This document shows, in pieces, positions 1 to 11,792 of a stretch of 36,482 nucleotides of DNA. The position numbers and the translations under genes are program-made. A model generated the notes under the pieces. That model saw nothing but the letters and a program-made list of their open reading frames with translations. It had not been told where the DNA came from and ran no database searches. The stretch's first letter is position 1. Each line of letters begins with the position of its first letter. Source of the stretch: Caulochytrium protostelioides (Eukaryota > Chytridiomycota > Caulochytriomycetes > Caulochytriales > Caulochytriaceae); NCBI GenBank assembly GCA_003615045.1, contig ML014295.1:1-36482 (forward strand), read 5' to 3'.

Positions 1-168
1 CGCCGCCCGCCGCCGGCCGCCGGGTGTCCGCCAGCACGGGCGCGCGCGCGCCAGGCGACCCGGCGGCGGCGGCCGCCAGCACCGCGAAGGCCCACACCGC
101 GTCCCGACACGCGCCAACGCCGCGCCAACGCCGCCCGCGGCCGCCGACCCGCGACGCGCGACTGGAAG

Positions 169-1796
<1,628 letters not shown>

Positions 1797-2425
1797 GCGG
1801 CTCGCTTGCTCTCTCTCTCTCTCTCTGTCGTGTCCAGTCCGAGATGGCGTCGCGCGACGGGGGCCTCAACAACCCCCGTCGGCGTTAAGAACCCCATCCT
1901 CGCCTGTCATTGTTCTCTTCGTCGTGATCCCCCCCAACCCCCCGTAACCCCCCTTGGCGGTCTCGCGTCGCTTGTGTGGGTCGTCTGATTGTAAACCCCG
2001 CTTCCATATCACGTGATGTTTGGCCTTCATTATGTTTTTAGGTGGCACAAGGATCCAAAGTCTCGCCGCATCGCGCCGTTCCCAGGGCAGGAGGGAGGCC
2101 TCGGGGTCAGCAGGAGCGGTGCGTGGATGGGATGAGGGGCCGCACGTCGTCTGCGCACGGAGAATCGGGTGTGGGCGGCATGTGCAGGTGACATCGGTGA
2201 GCGATGGAGAGAATCCCGTCACGCGTTTGAAGGCCAGCTGCAGCATGCTGCAACGTGGCCGCCCGTCGTTGCCGCTTTGATCGGTGATCGGTATCCATCG
2301 GCATCCCCGTCGTGCCCCAGCAGCAGAAGATTTAAATGCAACGTTCATGTACATGCGCCAGCCGGGCGTCGCGCCCCCGACGGGCCTCCACGCGCCGCCC
2401 GCGTCTCCCGTGACCCGTGACGGGG
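1797..2425. other. Convergent 3' intergenic region, alpha-tubulin / CDC24
   Basis: This 629-base stretch separates two convergent stop codons. A (CT)n tract at about 1809-1827 follows the tubulin stop. The centre (about 1985-2060 and 2325-2350) is locally AT-richer and is where 3' ends are likely. No canonical AATAAA signal is obvious and no gene is supported. Confidence 0.6.
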
Positions 2426-3748
2426 TCACGGCGCGGCCTGCACGTCGATGTGCAGCGTGGCGGCCGTCAGCCCGCTCGCCTCCTGCTGGCTCACCTGCGC
2501 ATGGTGCTGGCTCAGCACCATCTCGAGCGCCATCGCGAGGTCGTCGTCGCTCGCGAGCGCCACCAGGTCGCCGTCCTCGTCGCGGTAGCGCAGGTGGATG
2601 GCGTTGGGCGCGAGCGGCGCGCCCGCGCGGCCGTGGCCGTGGCCGTGGCCGTGCGGGTCCTCGGACCCCGGGGTCGCGAACGCGCCGTGCTCGTCGCCGT
2701 CGTGCGCGCCATGCGCCGCGGCCGCCGTCGTGCCGAGCAGGATGCGGCGCTGGATCTTGCTGCGCAGCGCGGCAAAGTCGGACGTGCGCGTCGTCGGCAT
2801 CAGGATCGTGAACACGTGCGCGCCGTAGTAGGTCTTGAGCTTGATGTAGCCCGGCCCGGCGACGCTGCCGTTGGCCGCGGCGGCCGCAATGCTCTCCTTC
2901 ATGGCCGACGATGAGGTCGACCCAGGCACGGGCGCGGGCACGACGGTCGCGGCGGTCGCGGCGGCGGCGAGCGACGCTGCCGCCGCCGCCGCCGACGGGG
3001 TCGCGAGGAGGCGGGGCGGCTGCTGATGCATGCTGCCGGGCATCGATGCGGACGACGCCGCCGATGTGAGCGACGGCGGCGACGTCTGCAGCGTCTTCTG
3101 CTGCTGCATCTGCTGCTGCATCTGCTGCCGGCGCTGCTGGATCCGCGCCAGCACCGCGGCCGACGTCTCGTGGTTGCGCGTGCGCAGCGCCTTCTCCTTC
3201 TCGCGCTCGGCGTCGGACAGGGACGAGAGCGTGCTGCTGCCGCTGCCGCCGTCCCCGCCGTGGGCCGCGGACGGCGGCGTCGTGACCGGCATCGCGGCGC
3301 TCATGCTCGCGGCATGCACGGGGCCCGACGGACGCCGCGACGGGCTCAGGAGATTTTGCGCGGCGCTCGAGGCGGGCGACTCATTCGAGGCGTAGGCCGG
3401 CGCGCCCGCGAGCCGCGTCGGCGTCGGCGTGCCGGCGCCCGGGAACCCGTGGGTCGTCGCGGTGCTGGGGCCGAGGCTGCCGCCCACGTAGCTCGGCGTG
3501 GGCGTCGTGCCGTGGGCGCCCGCCGTGACGCCCGAGCCGCGGACGCTGCTAGCGCTGCTCGCATGGCTGCTGGCGCTGGCGCCGGCCGGGTGGGGGTGGC
3601 CGCTGTTCAGACTGCCGAAGCTCGTGGCGCCGACGAGGCCGCCGCTCGTGCTGCGGCTGCCGCCGCCGGCCGTGCCGTTGCTGCTGTTGCCGCTGCCCAT
3701 GACGGTCGCGGGCGGCGTGAGCGTTGGCGCATCACGCTGCAAGCGCAT

Positions 3749-3814
<66 letters not shown>

Positions 3815-6352
3815 GACGGCGGCCTGAACCAGCGGGTGCGACGCGGTGCGGACAGGCGCCGGGGCAGGCGGGAGCGCGCCCGAGCCGACGGGCGGCGCGA
3901 GCGGGTGCTGCCCGCGTGCTGCCGCGCCACCGGGACTGCTCCCGTTGCCCGGGTAGTAGTTGAACGGGATGCTTTTGGAGCGCGACATGTGGGGCCGCAT
4001 GCCGTTCGCGCCGGCGCCCTCCAGCAAGACCGCCGACGCCGACGGCTGCGGGGGCGATACGGAGGCCGGGTATGCCGAGCGCTGCGCGTGCTGCGTGTAC
4101 GGCTGCGCCTGCGAGGCCGCGGATGACGACGATGCCGGCGGCTGCTGCTGATGGCTGGCGAGCATACTGTGCGACCGGGATTTGCTCAGCATGTCGCCGT
4201 TGGGGCCCGGCGCCGCCGCGGTCGAGGCGACGGCGGCGGCGGACGCGGCCATGGCGCCGACGGGCGCGGCGGGCGGCAGGACCATGGGCGGCTGCTGCTG
4301 CTGCTGCTGGAGCTTCGCTTGGATGGCCTGAGCCTGGGCCTGGTGGGCCTGGATCTCGTTCAGCGTCACGGCAATCACGGCCTCGAGGCGCGTCTGCCAG
4401 AGCTTCACCTGCTCGCTGTTCTTGCACTTGAGCGCGAAGCATTGGCAGCGGCGCTCGTTGTCCCAGAGAACCTTGAGGCCGAAGTGGCCTGTGGCCGGGT
4501 TGGACATGTCCTCGACGCGCAGGATGGAGGTGATGTAGATGTTGCCGCGGAGCACGTAGGGCGGCAGCGGCGGAGCCTCGTCGCCGTCGCCGCCGTCGCC
4601 GCCGACAAAGGCGCCGAGCCCGACGGCGGCCGCGGCGGCCGCGCCGCCCGTCGGACCGTAGCTGTTCTTCTTGTTCTTCTTGGTCTTGTTCTTGGCGCCG
4701 CCGCTGCTGCTGCTGCCGCCGACGGGCTCGCCCTCGGCACAGCATAGCAGGATGTGGTCAAAGAGGAACAGGTGGTAGAGGCTCTCGGTGCCGGCGCTGA
4801 GCATCGGAAACTTGTCGCTGAGGAGCAGCTCGCCAAAGTCGTTGGCGTCGAGGCCGCACCAGTCCTCGATGCGGTCGATCAGGTCCTGGCGCGCGAGCCG
4901 GTTCTCCTCCATGCGCTTGACCTCGTTCACGCGCTGGGTGACATGGACGATGGCGTCGTAGCCGCGGCGGAGCTCGGCGAGATGCGGATACGTGTCGGGC
5001 TGCGAGAGTGCCGTCAGCTCGCGCAGCAGCAGCGGGTACTTGCACAGCCGCTGGACGGGCGCGATGAGCAGACTCGGCAGCACCAAGCTCGCGGCGCCGC
5101 CAAGAACGTCAGGCGGCGGGAGGAGCTCCGTGATGCGCTCGCGCTCCTGGAGCACTGTGTAGCACGCGAACTCGTAGTTGCTGCAGAAGGGCTCGTACAC
5201 GCCGAAGGCCTCCTCGTTCTGCACGAACAGCCCACCGAGCCGCTGCTCGCTGACGGGGTACGAGAGCGTCGCTTCCATGCCGACGAGGAAGCGGCGCTGG
5301 AAGTCGACGAGCTCGTCGAGGTTCGCAAAGATGTGCTGCACGACGTCCTTGGGCATGCGGCCCGACAGCAAGCACTGCTGGTAGGACTGGAGCAGCTCGA
5401 GCTTTGTGATGTAGGCCCGCTCGCTCTCGACAATCTCGGCGACGAGCTTGGCGCGGTTGTCCATGGGCTTGGTGCGGTCGGTGGCCGAGTTATTGGGCGC
5501 GCCGCGGTCGGCGTTCCACCAGGGCAGCGGCCGACGCGGCGGCATGCGCCCGGACTGCGCGATGCGCTGCAGGATCGCCTGCACGAGCTTCATGACCTTG
5601 ACAAAGGCGTTCGTGTCGTCCTTGAACAGCTCGTTGTGCATCGGGATGAGCGACGGCGGCAGCCCCACCTGCGCCTTGCACGCCACAAGGAACTTGTACG
5701 CGCTGACCTTGCAGACCTTGGGGTTCGCGCGCTGGCCCGCGGGGGACACGTCGGGGATCTCCAGGAGCGGCTGTACGCCGGGCAGCTGGTTCACGAGGAA
5801 GCACAGCGGCGCCCCGAGCCGGAAGCACGCCCACAGGATCGCGACCGGGTCGATGAACGGCGTCGAGATCGTCGACGGCTGCGAGGCGAGGAACGCTTCC
5901 AGCCCGCCCTGCGGGAACAGGTACGCCTCCATCTGGGGGAACGCATACAGCTGACTGAGCAGGTCCATCGTCTGCTGGTAGAAGCTCTGCACGGGCGGCG
6001 CGCCACCGGCGCCCGGGGCGGCGCCCGCCGCCGGCATCATGACGCCGTTCGCAGTGACGGTGCCGACGCCGTGGGCGGCGTTCGGCGGCGACCCGGTGCC
6101 CGATCCTGCCCCTGCCCCTGCCCCTGATCCGGAGGCCGCGGCCGCCGACGCGAGCGCATGTGGGTGGGGGTGCGGGTTGATGCTGGGTATCGAAGGAACA
6201 GGCGTCGAGGCGCCCGGCGGCAGCATCGTGGTGCCGGACAGCAGGGGATGGCTGCTGTTGCTGCTGCTGGCGCCGCTGCCGGCGGCGCCGGCGCCGGCGC
6301 CGTGGCCGCCGAGCGGGCCGGACGGCGCCGTATGGGCGCTTCCCAACATCAT
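2426..6352 (-). CDS. CDC24: Cdc24/Scd1-like Rho guanine-nucleotide exchange factor
   Basis: A 1308-residue activator of the polarity GTPase Cdc42, acting at the cell cortex with a Bem1/Scd2-type scaffold. Domain order is that of fungal Cdc24: a calponin-homology-like CDC24 domain (about residues 164-278), a RhoGEF DH domain (about 302-480) with the CR1 segment EIVESERAYITKL and the CR3 segment PVQRLCKYPLLLRE, a PH domain (about 495-664), and a C-terminal PB1 domain (about 1168-1295) whose acidic OPCA motif is YRDEDGDLVALASDDD. The PH domain is interrupted at about 545-597 by a Ser/Gly/Lys/Ala-rich insert. About 500 residues between PH and PB1 are low complexity (Gln, Ala, Ser, Pro) and include a polyglutamine run at about 848-868. 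Yeast Cdc24 is about 850 residues, so the extra length is mostly linker. An in-frame TAG lies eight codons before the ATG, supporting this start unless an upstream exon exists. Confidence 0.95.
3749..3811 (-). repeat. CAG trinucleotide run encoding polyglutamine in CDC24
   Basis: Read on the minus strand, twenty uninterrupted CAG codons are followed by one CAA, giving about 21 glutamines in the disordered linker of the Cdc24 protein. Smaller Gln runs flank it at about 4294-4310 and 3097-3135. A pure run this long is expected to be length-polymorphic between isolates. Confidence 0.95.
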
Positions 6353-6440
6353 GGGGCTGCCCGATGCCGAGCACGGCTATGAGGTTTCAAAGAAAAAAAA
6401 AACGAGGCAACAACAGCGCGACCCGCAGCAGCAGCGACAG

Positions 6441-6469
6441 CCGTCGCCGTCGCCGTCGCCGTCGCCGTA
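6441..6469 (+). repeat. (GTCGCC)n hexanucleotide repeat
   Basis: About five copies of GTCGCC lie just upstream of the CDC24 start, directly preceded by a CAG-rich stretch. Simple repeat with no coding evidence. Confidence 0.85.
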
Positions 6470-7144
6470 GCGATCGCGGCGAGCAGACGCCGTCGGCGGT
6501 CCGTGGGTGGGGTGGGGTGGCGGCGGCCGCGATCCGCGAGGGAATCCCACCGTGGAACCACCCCGTGGCGCGGCGGGCGGCCGACCCGCAGCTGACAGTC
6601 CCACGCGCACGAGGCGATGGCGATGGCGATGGCAGCGGCGGCGGTCGGGCGAGGCAGCGGCGGGCGAGAGCGGCAGCGCGCCCACAGGAGGAAGGTTGCT
6701 TGATGCCGATGCGATGCGCACTGGCTCGCAGAACTCAGAGGAGGCCGTCGGGTCGGGCTCCAGGACGAATGGCGCCGGCAGCGGTGACCGGCGGCGGTGA
6801 CCGGCGACGGGGCAGGCAATGCGATGGGAGCACGGACGATCGGCGATCTGCAGCGGCTGGACGGCAATTGGGGAAAGCGGCGGGCGGAGGCTGGCGGCGA
6901 CGACGACCAGCGAGGAAGTAATGCGAAGCGCCGAGGACGAGGAGAGACTCAAGACAAGGCCGGCGATCGCAGCAAGGAATGGTGCCGCATCGTCGCCCCC
7001 GTGGCGTTCTTTTGCTGGCGCACGTGGGACCGGCACGTGGGATCCAAGCCGGCACGACGCTCGGCACGCGGGGGCGACGAATCACCGCGCGAGCGCAGGG
7101 GACGCCACGAGGGCCGTCACGCGCGGGTGCTTACGGCAGCCGTC

Positions 7145-7145
<1 letters not shown>

Positions 7146-7189
<44 letters not shown>

Positions 7190-7190
7190 A
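7146..7190 (+). repeat. (CGG)15 trinucleotide run
   Basis: An uninterrupted CGG/GGC run of about 15 units in intergenic DNA. It reads as poly-Ala, poly-Gly or poly-Arg depending on frame, which explains the homopolymeric pseudo-proteins here. Such runs can form G-rich secondary structure. Confidence 0.9.
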
Positions 7191-7854
7191 GGCCGGCACG
7201 CGGGCGGGCAGGTAGGCCGTCCGTCCACGGCAGGGCGGCTCGTACGGCGCGGCCGATCCGCCGCGGGTCGTACGAAACGGAGGGACCGACCGACGGGACG
7301 GGAGGCCGCTCGGCCGCCGCCGCCGCCGCGCGTCGGGTCGTCCACGGGCTCCACGGGAAGGCCGGAAGGCAATGACGGGTCGGTGGGCGGCGGCGGCGGC
7401 GGCGGCAAGCGCCGTTGACGGGCGCCGCCGAGGTCGCGTGGAGTGCCACCGGGCGCACGCAAGGCCGGGCTGGCGGCGGATGCCGAGCAACGAGGCGCCA
7501 CAAGCGATGGAAAGAGGGCGATCGGTAGGCGTCAAGGGCCACTCACCAGCAGCGATGGCCGATGACGGCGACGGCGATGATCGAGGCGAGCCGTGCGCAC
7601 GGTATACTCGCAGCAATGCGGCGAAATCAGCGGCGACGTCAGTGGCGATGCTGGGGCCGTCCGGATCCAAGGCAGACGTCGCGAATCCCGCTCACCAGGG
7701 TAGTCGTTGGATCGGCAAGTCCGCGTCGCCACGGACGAGACGTCGTGCCGATCAAGACGATGGATGCGGACTCTGTTTCACGACGAAAAGGCTACGGGGC
7801 CACGAGAGGAGAATCAACGCGGAAAGCACGCCCTGTTTGGCGGCTCGACCCTGA

Positions 7855-7915
7855 GGATACTCGGGATACTCGGGCCACTCGGGATACTCGGGATCCTCGG
7901 GATACTCGGGATTCG
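7855..7915 (+). repeat. Nine-base tandem repeat (GGATACTCG)n
   Basis: Six full units and one partial unit of GGATACTCG, with single-base variants in units 3 and 5. Because the unit is a multiple of three, any reading frame gives a three-residue repeat on both strands, so the repetitive peptides are not evidence of coding. Confidence 0.9.
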
Positions 7916-8507
7916 TTGGATTCTGCCGATTCTGACGCATCCAGCAACTACCGTGGGAGCGCACGGCTCGGACGGGCAGAGCGGCTGTGATCGGGCTTCC
8001 GATGCGATCTGGCATCGGACCACCAGGCATCATGCACGGCGCACGCTGCTCACTGCCGAACTGACGCCGACGCCGGCTCAGGGGTCTCGCCGAGGACGGG
8101 TCCCCACGATGGCAGGCGCCTCGCACGCGCCGCCTCGCGCCGCCGCATACCGGAGGGCGCCCGCCTCCTCGGGTCTCGTCTCGCCCGTCCCGACATCCCT
8201 TCCGGACATCGTCGCCGCCACCGTCGCCCATGGCGCCGCCGCCCTCCGGACGCCGCTCACCGCCCTCACGACGCCCGGCGCGACGCAGCGACGAGCGTCG
8301 CGCCGTGCGCCGATGTCTGCGTTCGATCACGGCGACCACGGCCGTGACGAGGCGGTCGAGCGCATCCGGCCATCCGTCCGGCGCGGCCAAGAGACGCCAT
8401 TCGCTCCAATTTGAGACCGATGAAGTGTCGCGCAGGGCCCGGCGGCGCGCGGCCTTCGGCCGGCGGCGTCCATGCCGGCGGCGACGGCGACGTGGCGTTT
8501 GGGCGCG

Positions 8508-8560
8508 CCGTGGCCGTGGCCGTGGCCGTGGCCGTGGTCGTGGTCGTGGTCGTGGTCGTC
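8508..8560 (+). repeat. Two-type hexanucleotide array, (GTGGCC)n then (GTGGTC)n
   Basis: A run of GTGGCC units switches cleanly to GTGGTC units, as if one C-to-T variant was itself amplified. Intergenic, with no coding evidence. Confidence 0.85.
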
Positions 8561-9401
8561 GCCCACAGGAGCGACCGCGCGGCAGAATTTGGAGCGGTGA
8601 ATGCGCCCATCGCGATGCGGTGAAATGCGTGCCGAGGGGCGCTGCTGCCGCCGCCGCCGCCGCCGCCGCTCGTACGGCCTCGCTGCGCACGGGTCCTCCA
8701 GGACCCAGGCGATGCGGATCGCCTGGATCGTGGAGAACCCCGGCACCGTCATCGTAGCCATCGGGACGGGCCAGCGTGGCATCCATCGCACCCGATCGCC
8801 GGCGACGGCCGTGGCCGGAGGGCGAGCGAGCGACATCGGACGCCGGCGACGGTCCAGCACATTAAAATCGAATCGGTCGTGGCAGAAGCCAGCGAGAACC
8901 CCGTCTGGTCCGCATCCGCCGAGGCGACGTGGCGTTGGCCAGCGACCCCCTCCACCGGCCGGTCGCCGTCCGGAGCATGTCGGCGGTCGACGGCGCCGAT
9001 GGCCACGCGGGACGGTCTCTTCCGGGATATCCGGCCGTGACGATGCGGTGGCATCGCTCGAACGACATGGCTCGAACGACATTGACTGCGCGGTCGATGG
9101 ATGACCGTCACACTGCGCGTCGCGAACCAGGGCGCTCGAGGCACGCTCGGTCGCGGCCGCCCGTTCGGCTACTTGCCCTCCCCGGCGCTGGAGCGCGTCC
9201 CGCCGATCGGGTGAGCGGGTGATCCACGCTGAGGCCGCCCCGACGATGGCCGCGCTCGCCTCATACCGCTGCGCTGCGCTGCGCTCGGCAGCGCCCACCT
9301 TCGGATGCCTCCGGGCCATGCGGCGTCCCCGGCACGCCCGCCCTGGGCGCTCGCATGCGAAACTCCGCCGCAGCGGGGTTTCGACGGCCAGCCAGCGCGG
9401 C

Positions 9402-9428
9402 GGAGGTGGCGGTGGCGGTGGCGGTGGG
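9402..9428 (+). repeat. (GGTGGC)n hexanucleotide repeat
   Basis: A short run of alternating GGC/GGT triplets in intergenic DNA, about 130 bases before the heptamer array at 9561. Confidence 0.75.
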
Positions 9429-9560
9429 TGAGTGGGGTGCTTGGGCCGCGCGTCTCGCTCGACCGGATTCACCAGCACTTGCGGCAGGAATGTCCGACAC
9501 GGACCGGAAAGCAACGAGGCGAGCCGCCGAACGAGGCAGGTGCCATGCGGCGGCAGCAGG

Positions 9561-9616
9561 AGTGCGGAGTGCGGAGTGCGGAGTGCGGAGTGCGGAGTGC
9601 GGAGTGCAGAGTGCGG
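9561..9616 (+). repeat. Heptanucleotide tandem array (AGTGCGG)8
   Basis: Eight head-to-tail copies of AGTGCGG, perfect except one base in copy seven. The seven-base unit shifts frame on every copy, which argues against coding selection. It lies about 410 bases upstream of the FKBP ATG. Confidence 0.95.
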
Positions 9617-10026
9617 CGAGTCCACGGGGACCCATGGACCACGTCATGCAGTCGCTCGGCCGCCAGAGGCGTCGCGAGGTCGCCGCACGCCGACAGGGAT
9701 CCAGCATGCGGTGGAGGGGAGCTGCCTGCGCCGCGACGTCCGCCGAGGTTCGCCGCAAAGCGTTTCAACATCAGCAACATCATCATCCCTGCGAGCTGAA
9801 GGACGCGTTCGGGTCGGCACGTGCGGGCTTGCGACATGAAACGTATCAGGGCGCTTCACGTTGGGGCCCTCATCCGATGTCTACTATCTGACATCTCATC
9901 TCTGTGTGCACGAGTGATTCATCTATCGACGGTCCCCGCCTTCATTCCTGTCTCATTGTCCGGCCACCCTTTCAACCACCGTTGATTTTTTTCCCCTGTG
10001 ATCACCGAGCTGATTCCCATTCCATC

Positions 10027-11543
10027 ATGAGCGCTTACTTCTGGGGTAGGTGATACACAGACCCGCCGCCATGAAACTCCGCCGAGGCTCGCGCATCGCT
10101 GCTGGCGAGGGGCTGGCACGCGACCTCGTCGCTCACAAGCTAGCGAGCAAGCGAGCACGCAAGCACGCAAACACGCAAGCGAGCATGCATGCTAGGGACC
10201 ACGCTGCCACGATCAATACCCACCGGCCGCTTCAACCTTCTTGAGCGTCAACTCACCGTCCATTCTTTTTTCTTCGATGATGTCTGTTTCGGCAACTTGG
10301 TTTTCGCGATCTAGGCCTGTCGGTCGAGCCGAACAAGACCTACCGCCAGGTGGTCGATGCGTCGTTCCGCATCACGATGGCGTCGCTCGCATACCCTTTC
10401 AAGCAGGACGAGTCGCGCGTGACGCACCTGCTGGTGCGCTACCAGGACCGCGAGTTCACGTTGTGCAACCTGAACCCGACGGGTGCGGCGCACCAGGCGC
10501 TCGATCTCATGTTCATGGAGGGCGAGGAGATCGCTTTCCTCTCGCACGGCCCGGGCACCATCGACCTGACCGGCAACTACGTGCCGTCGGATGAGATCGA
10601 CTCCGACTCTGACGGCGAGGAGGGCGACTCCCAGGACGAGGACGAGGAGGGGCAGCCCTACGCCGAGGGCGACTCCGACGAGGAGATCGACTCGGACGAC
10701 CTCTCCTCGCTGGGCGGCCGCAAGAAGTTCGCCGCCGACGACGAGGAGGAGAACTCCGACGACAACGACGACGACGACGACGAGGAAGACTCCGACGATG
10801 ACGGCGAGGAAAACTCCGACGACGAGGACCCCGAGATCGACGAGGAGCAGATGATCGCCGCGCTGGAGAGCCTGCTGGGCAAGAAGCGCACCGCGTCGTT
10901 CGCGGGCGAGGCTGCGCCCAAGAAGGCCAAGATCACCGAGATTGACGAGCAGGCTGCCGCCACCGCCGCGGAGCAGAAGCAGCAGCAGCAGGAGCAGAAG
11001 CAGAAGCAGCAGGCCGCCGCCGACAAGAAGGCCGCCGCCGCTGAGCAGAAGCAGGCCGCTGAGCAGAAGAAGGCCGCCGCTGACAAGAAGGCCGCTGAGC
11101 AGAAGGCCGCCGCCGAGAAGAAGGCCGTCGCCGAGAAGAAGGCCGCCGCCGAGAAGAAGCAGGCCGACGAGAAGAAGCAGGCTGAGCAGAAGAAGCAGGC
11201 CGAGTCGAAGGTCCGCGTGCTCGGCAACGGCCTCCGCATCGAGGACGTCGTCGAGGGCTCCGGCGAGAAGGCCAAGGCCGGCCGCACCGTCTCGGTGCGC
11301 TACGTCGGTAAGCTCACCAACGGCAAGCAGTTCGACGCCAACACCTCCGGCCGCCCCTTCTCCTTCAAGCTCGGCACCGCCAGCGTCATCCGCGGCTGGG
11401 ACATCGGCATCCAGAACATGAAGGTCGGCGGCACCCGCAAGCTCCGCATTCCGGCCGCCCTCGCCTACGGCTCCCAGCGCGTCGGTAGTATCCCGGCCAA
11501 CTCGGTTCTTGACTTCGAGGTCAAGCTCCTCGGCGTCAAGTAA
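10027..11543 (+). CDS. Nucleolar FKBP-type prolyl isomerase, Fpr3/Fpr4-like (2 exons)
   Basis: Exons 10027-10045 and 10315-11543 encode 415 residues. The 269-base intron (GTAGGT...CTAG) splits codon 7. The continuous frame begins only at a GTG at 10350; the spliced start MSAYFWGLSVEPNKTYRQ restores the N-terminal nucleoplasmin-like domain typical of Fpr3/4 and insect FKBP39. After that domain (about 1-100) come a strongly acidic segment (about 95-180), a Lys/Ala/Gln-rich coiled or disordered linker (about 200-300), and a C-terminal FKBP domain (306-415). The FKBP pocket residues are present: Tyr336, Phe346, Asp347, Val364-Ile365, Trp368, Tyr391 and Phe407. This supports peptidyl-prolyl isomerase activity. 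Family members are nucleolar histone chaperones that isomerise histone H3 prolines; that role is inferred by homology. It converges on the DBF4-like gene with only 249 bases between stops. No TATA box is evident. Confidence 0.96.
10142..10185 (+). repeat. Degenerate eight-base repeats in the FKBP intron
   Basis: Alternating GCAAGCGA-like and GCACGCAA-like units fill the middle of the FKBP intron. They lie between the donor at 10046 and the pyrimidine tract before the acceptor at 10314. Likely neutral intronic simple sequence. Confidence 0.7.
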
Positions 11544-11792
11544 GACGCGCGTCGCTCCCGTCGTAGCACCGCTCGACCCACCTGCTCGCTCTTTCCTACC
11601 CCACCCCTCTATTTAACATTGTCATGCATACGGATCCGCGCGCTTTAGCGAACCGGGTCGCTGGGGGACAACCAACAACCACGTCGTTCCGACAAGCAGG
11701 TGCGAAGGAAGGGTATCGTGTTATCGATGTCGCAGCAAAAATATTCAGCTGTGGATCGTCCAGCTGCCGCGGGCTGCCGTTCGCGGGAGCCG

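Larger units (their letters stand above)
6353..10026. other. Repeat-rich divergent intergenic region, CDC24 / FKBP
   Basis: This 3.7 kb interval lies between two divergently transcribed genes. It has many frames that look open only because the DNA is so GC-rich. None carries a recognisable domain or an even codon pattern. Several frames are Arg/Ala/Pro-rich shadows of simple repeats. A short A-run (about 6390-6400) sits just upstream of the CDC24 start. The rest contains at least six microsatellite or minisatellite tracts listed separately. The last 150 bases before the FKBP start (from about 9880) are pyrimidine-rich and AT-richer, and probably hold its promoter. I see no tRNA, rRNA or transposon. 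Confidence 0.6.

Noticed and set aside
7752-8786. 344-codon minus-strand open frame with Pro-Glu-Tyr repeats
   Set aside because: The repeats derive from the nine-base and six-base tandem arrays; no transcript or domain evidence is visible.
8327-9625. 432-codon minus-strand open frame with a repeated SALRTPH start
   Set aside because: The repeat is just the seven-base array at 9561 read across three frames, and the rest has no domain or codon signal.
10350-11543. Unspliced FKBP start at a GTG codon
   Set aside because: Nuclear genes rarely start at GTG, and splicing from ATG 10027 gives the conserved nucleoplasmin-like N-terminus with good splice sites.
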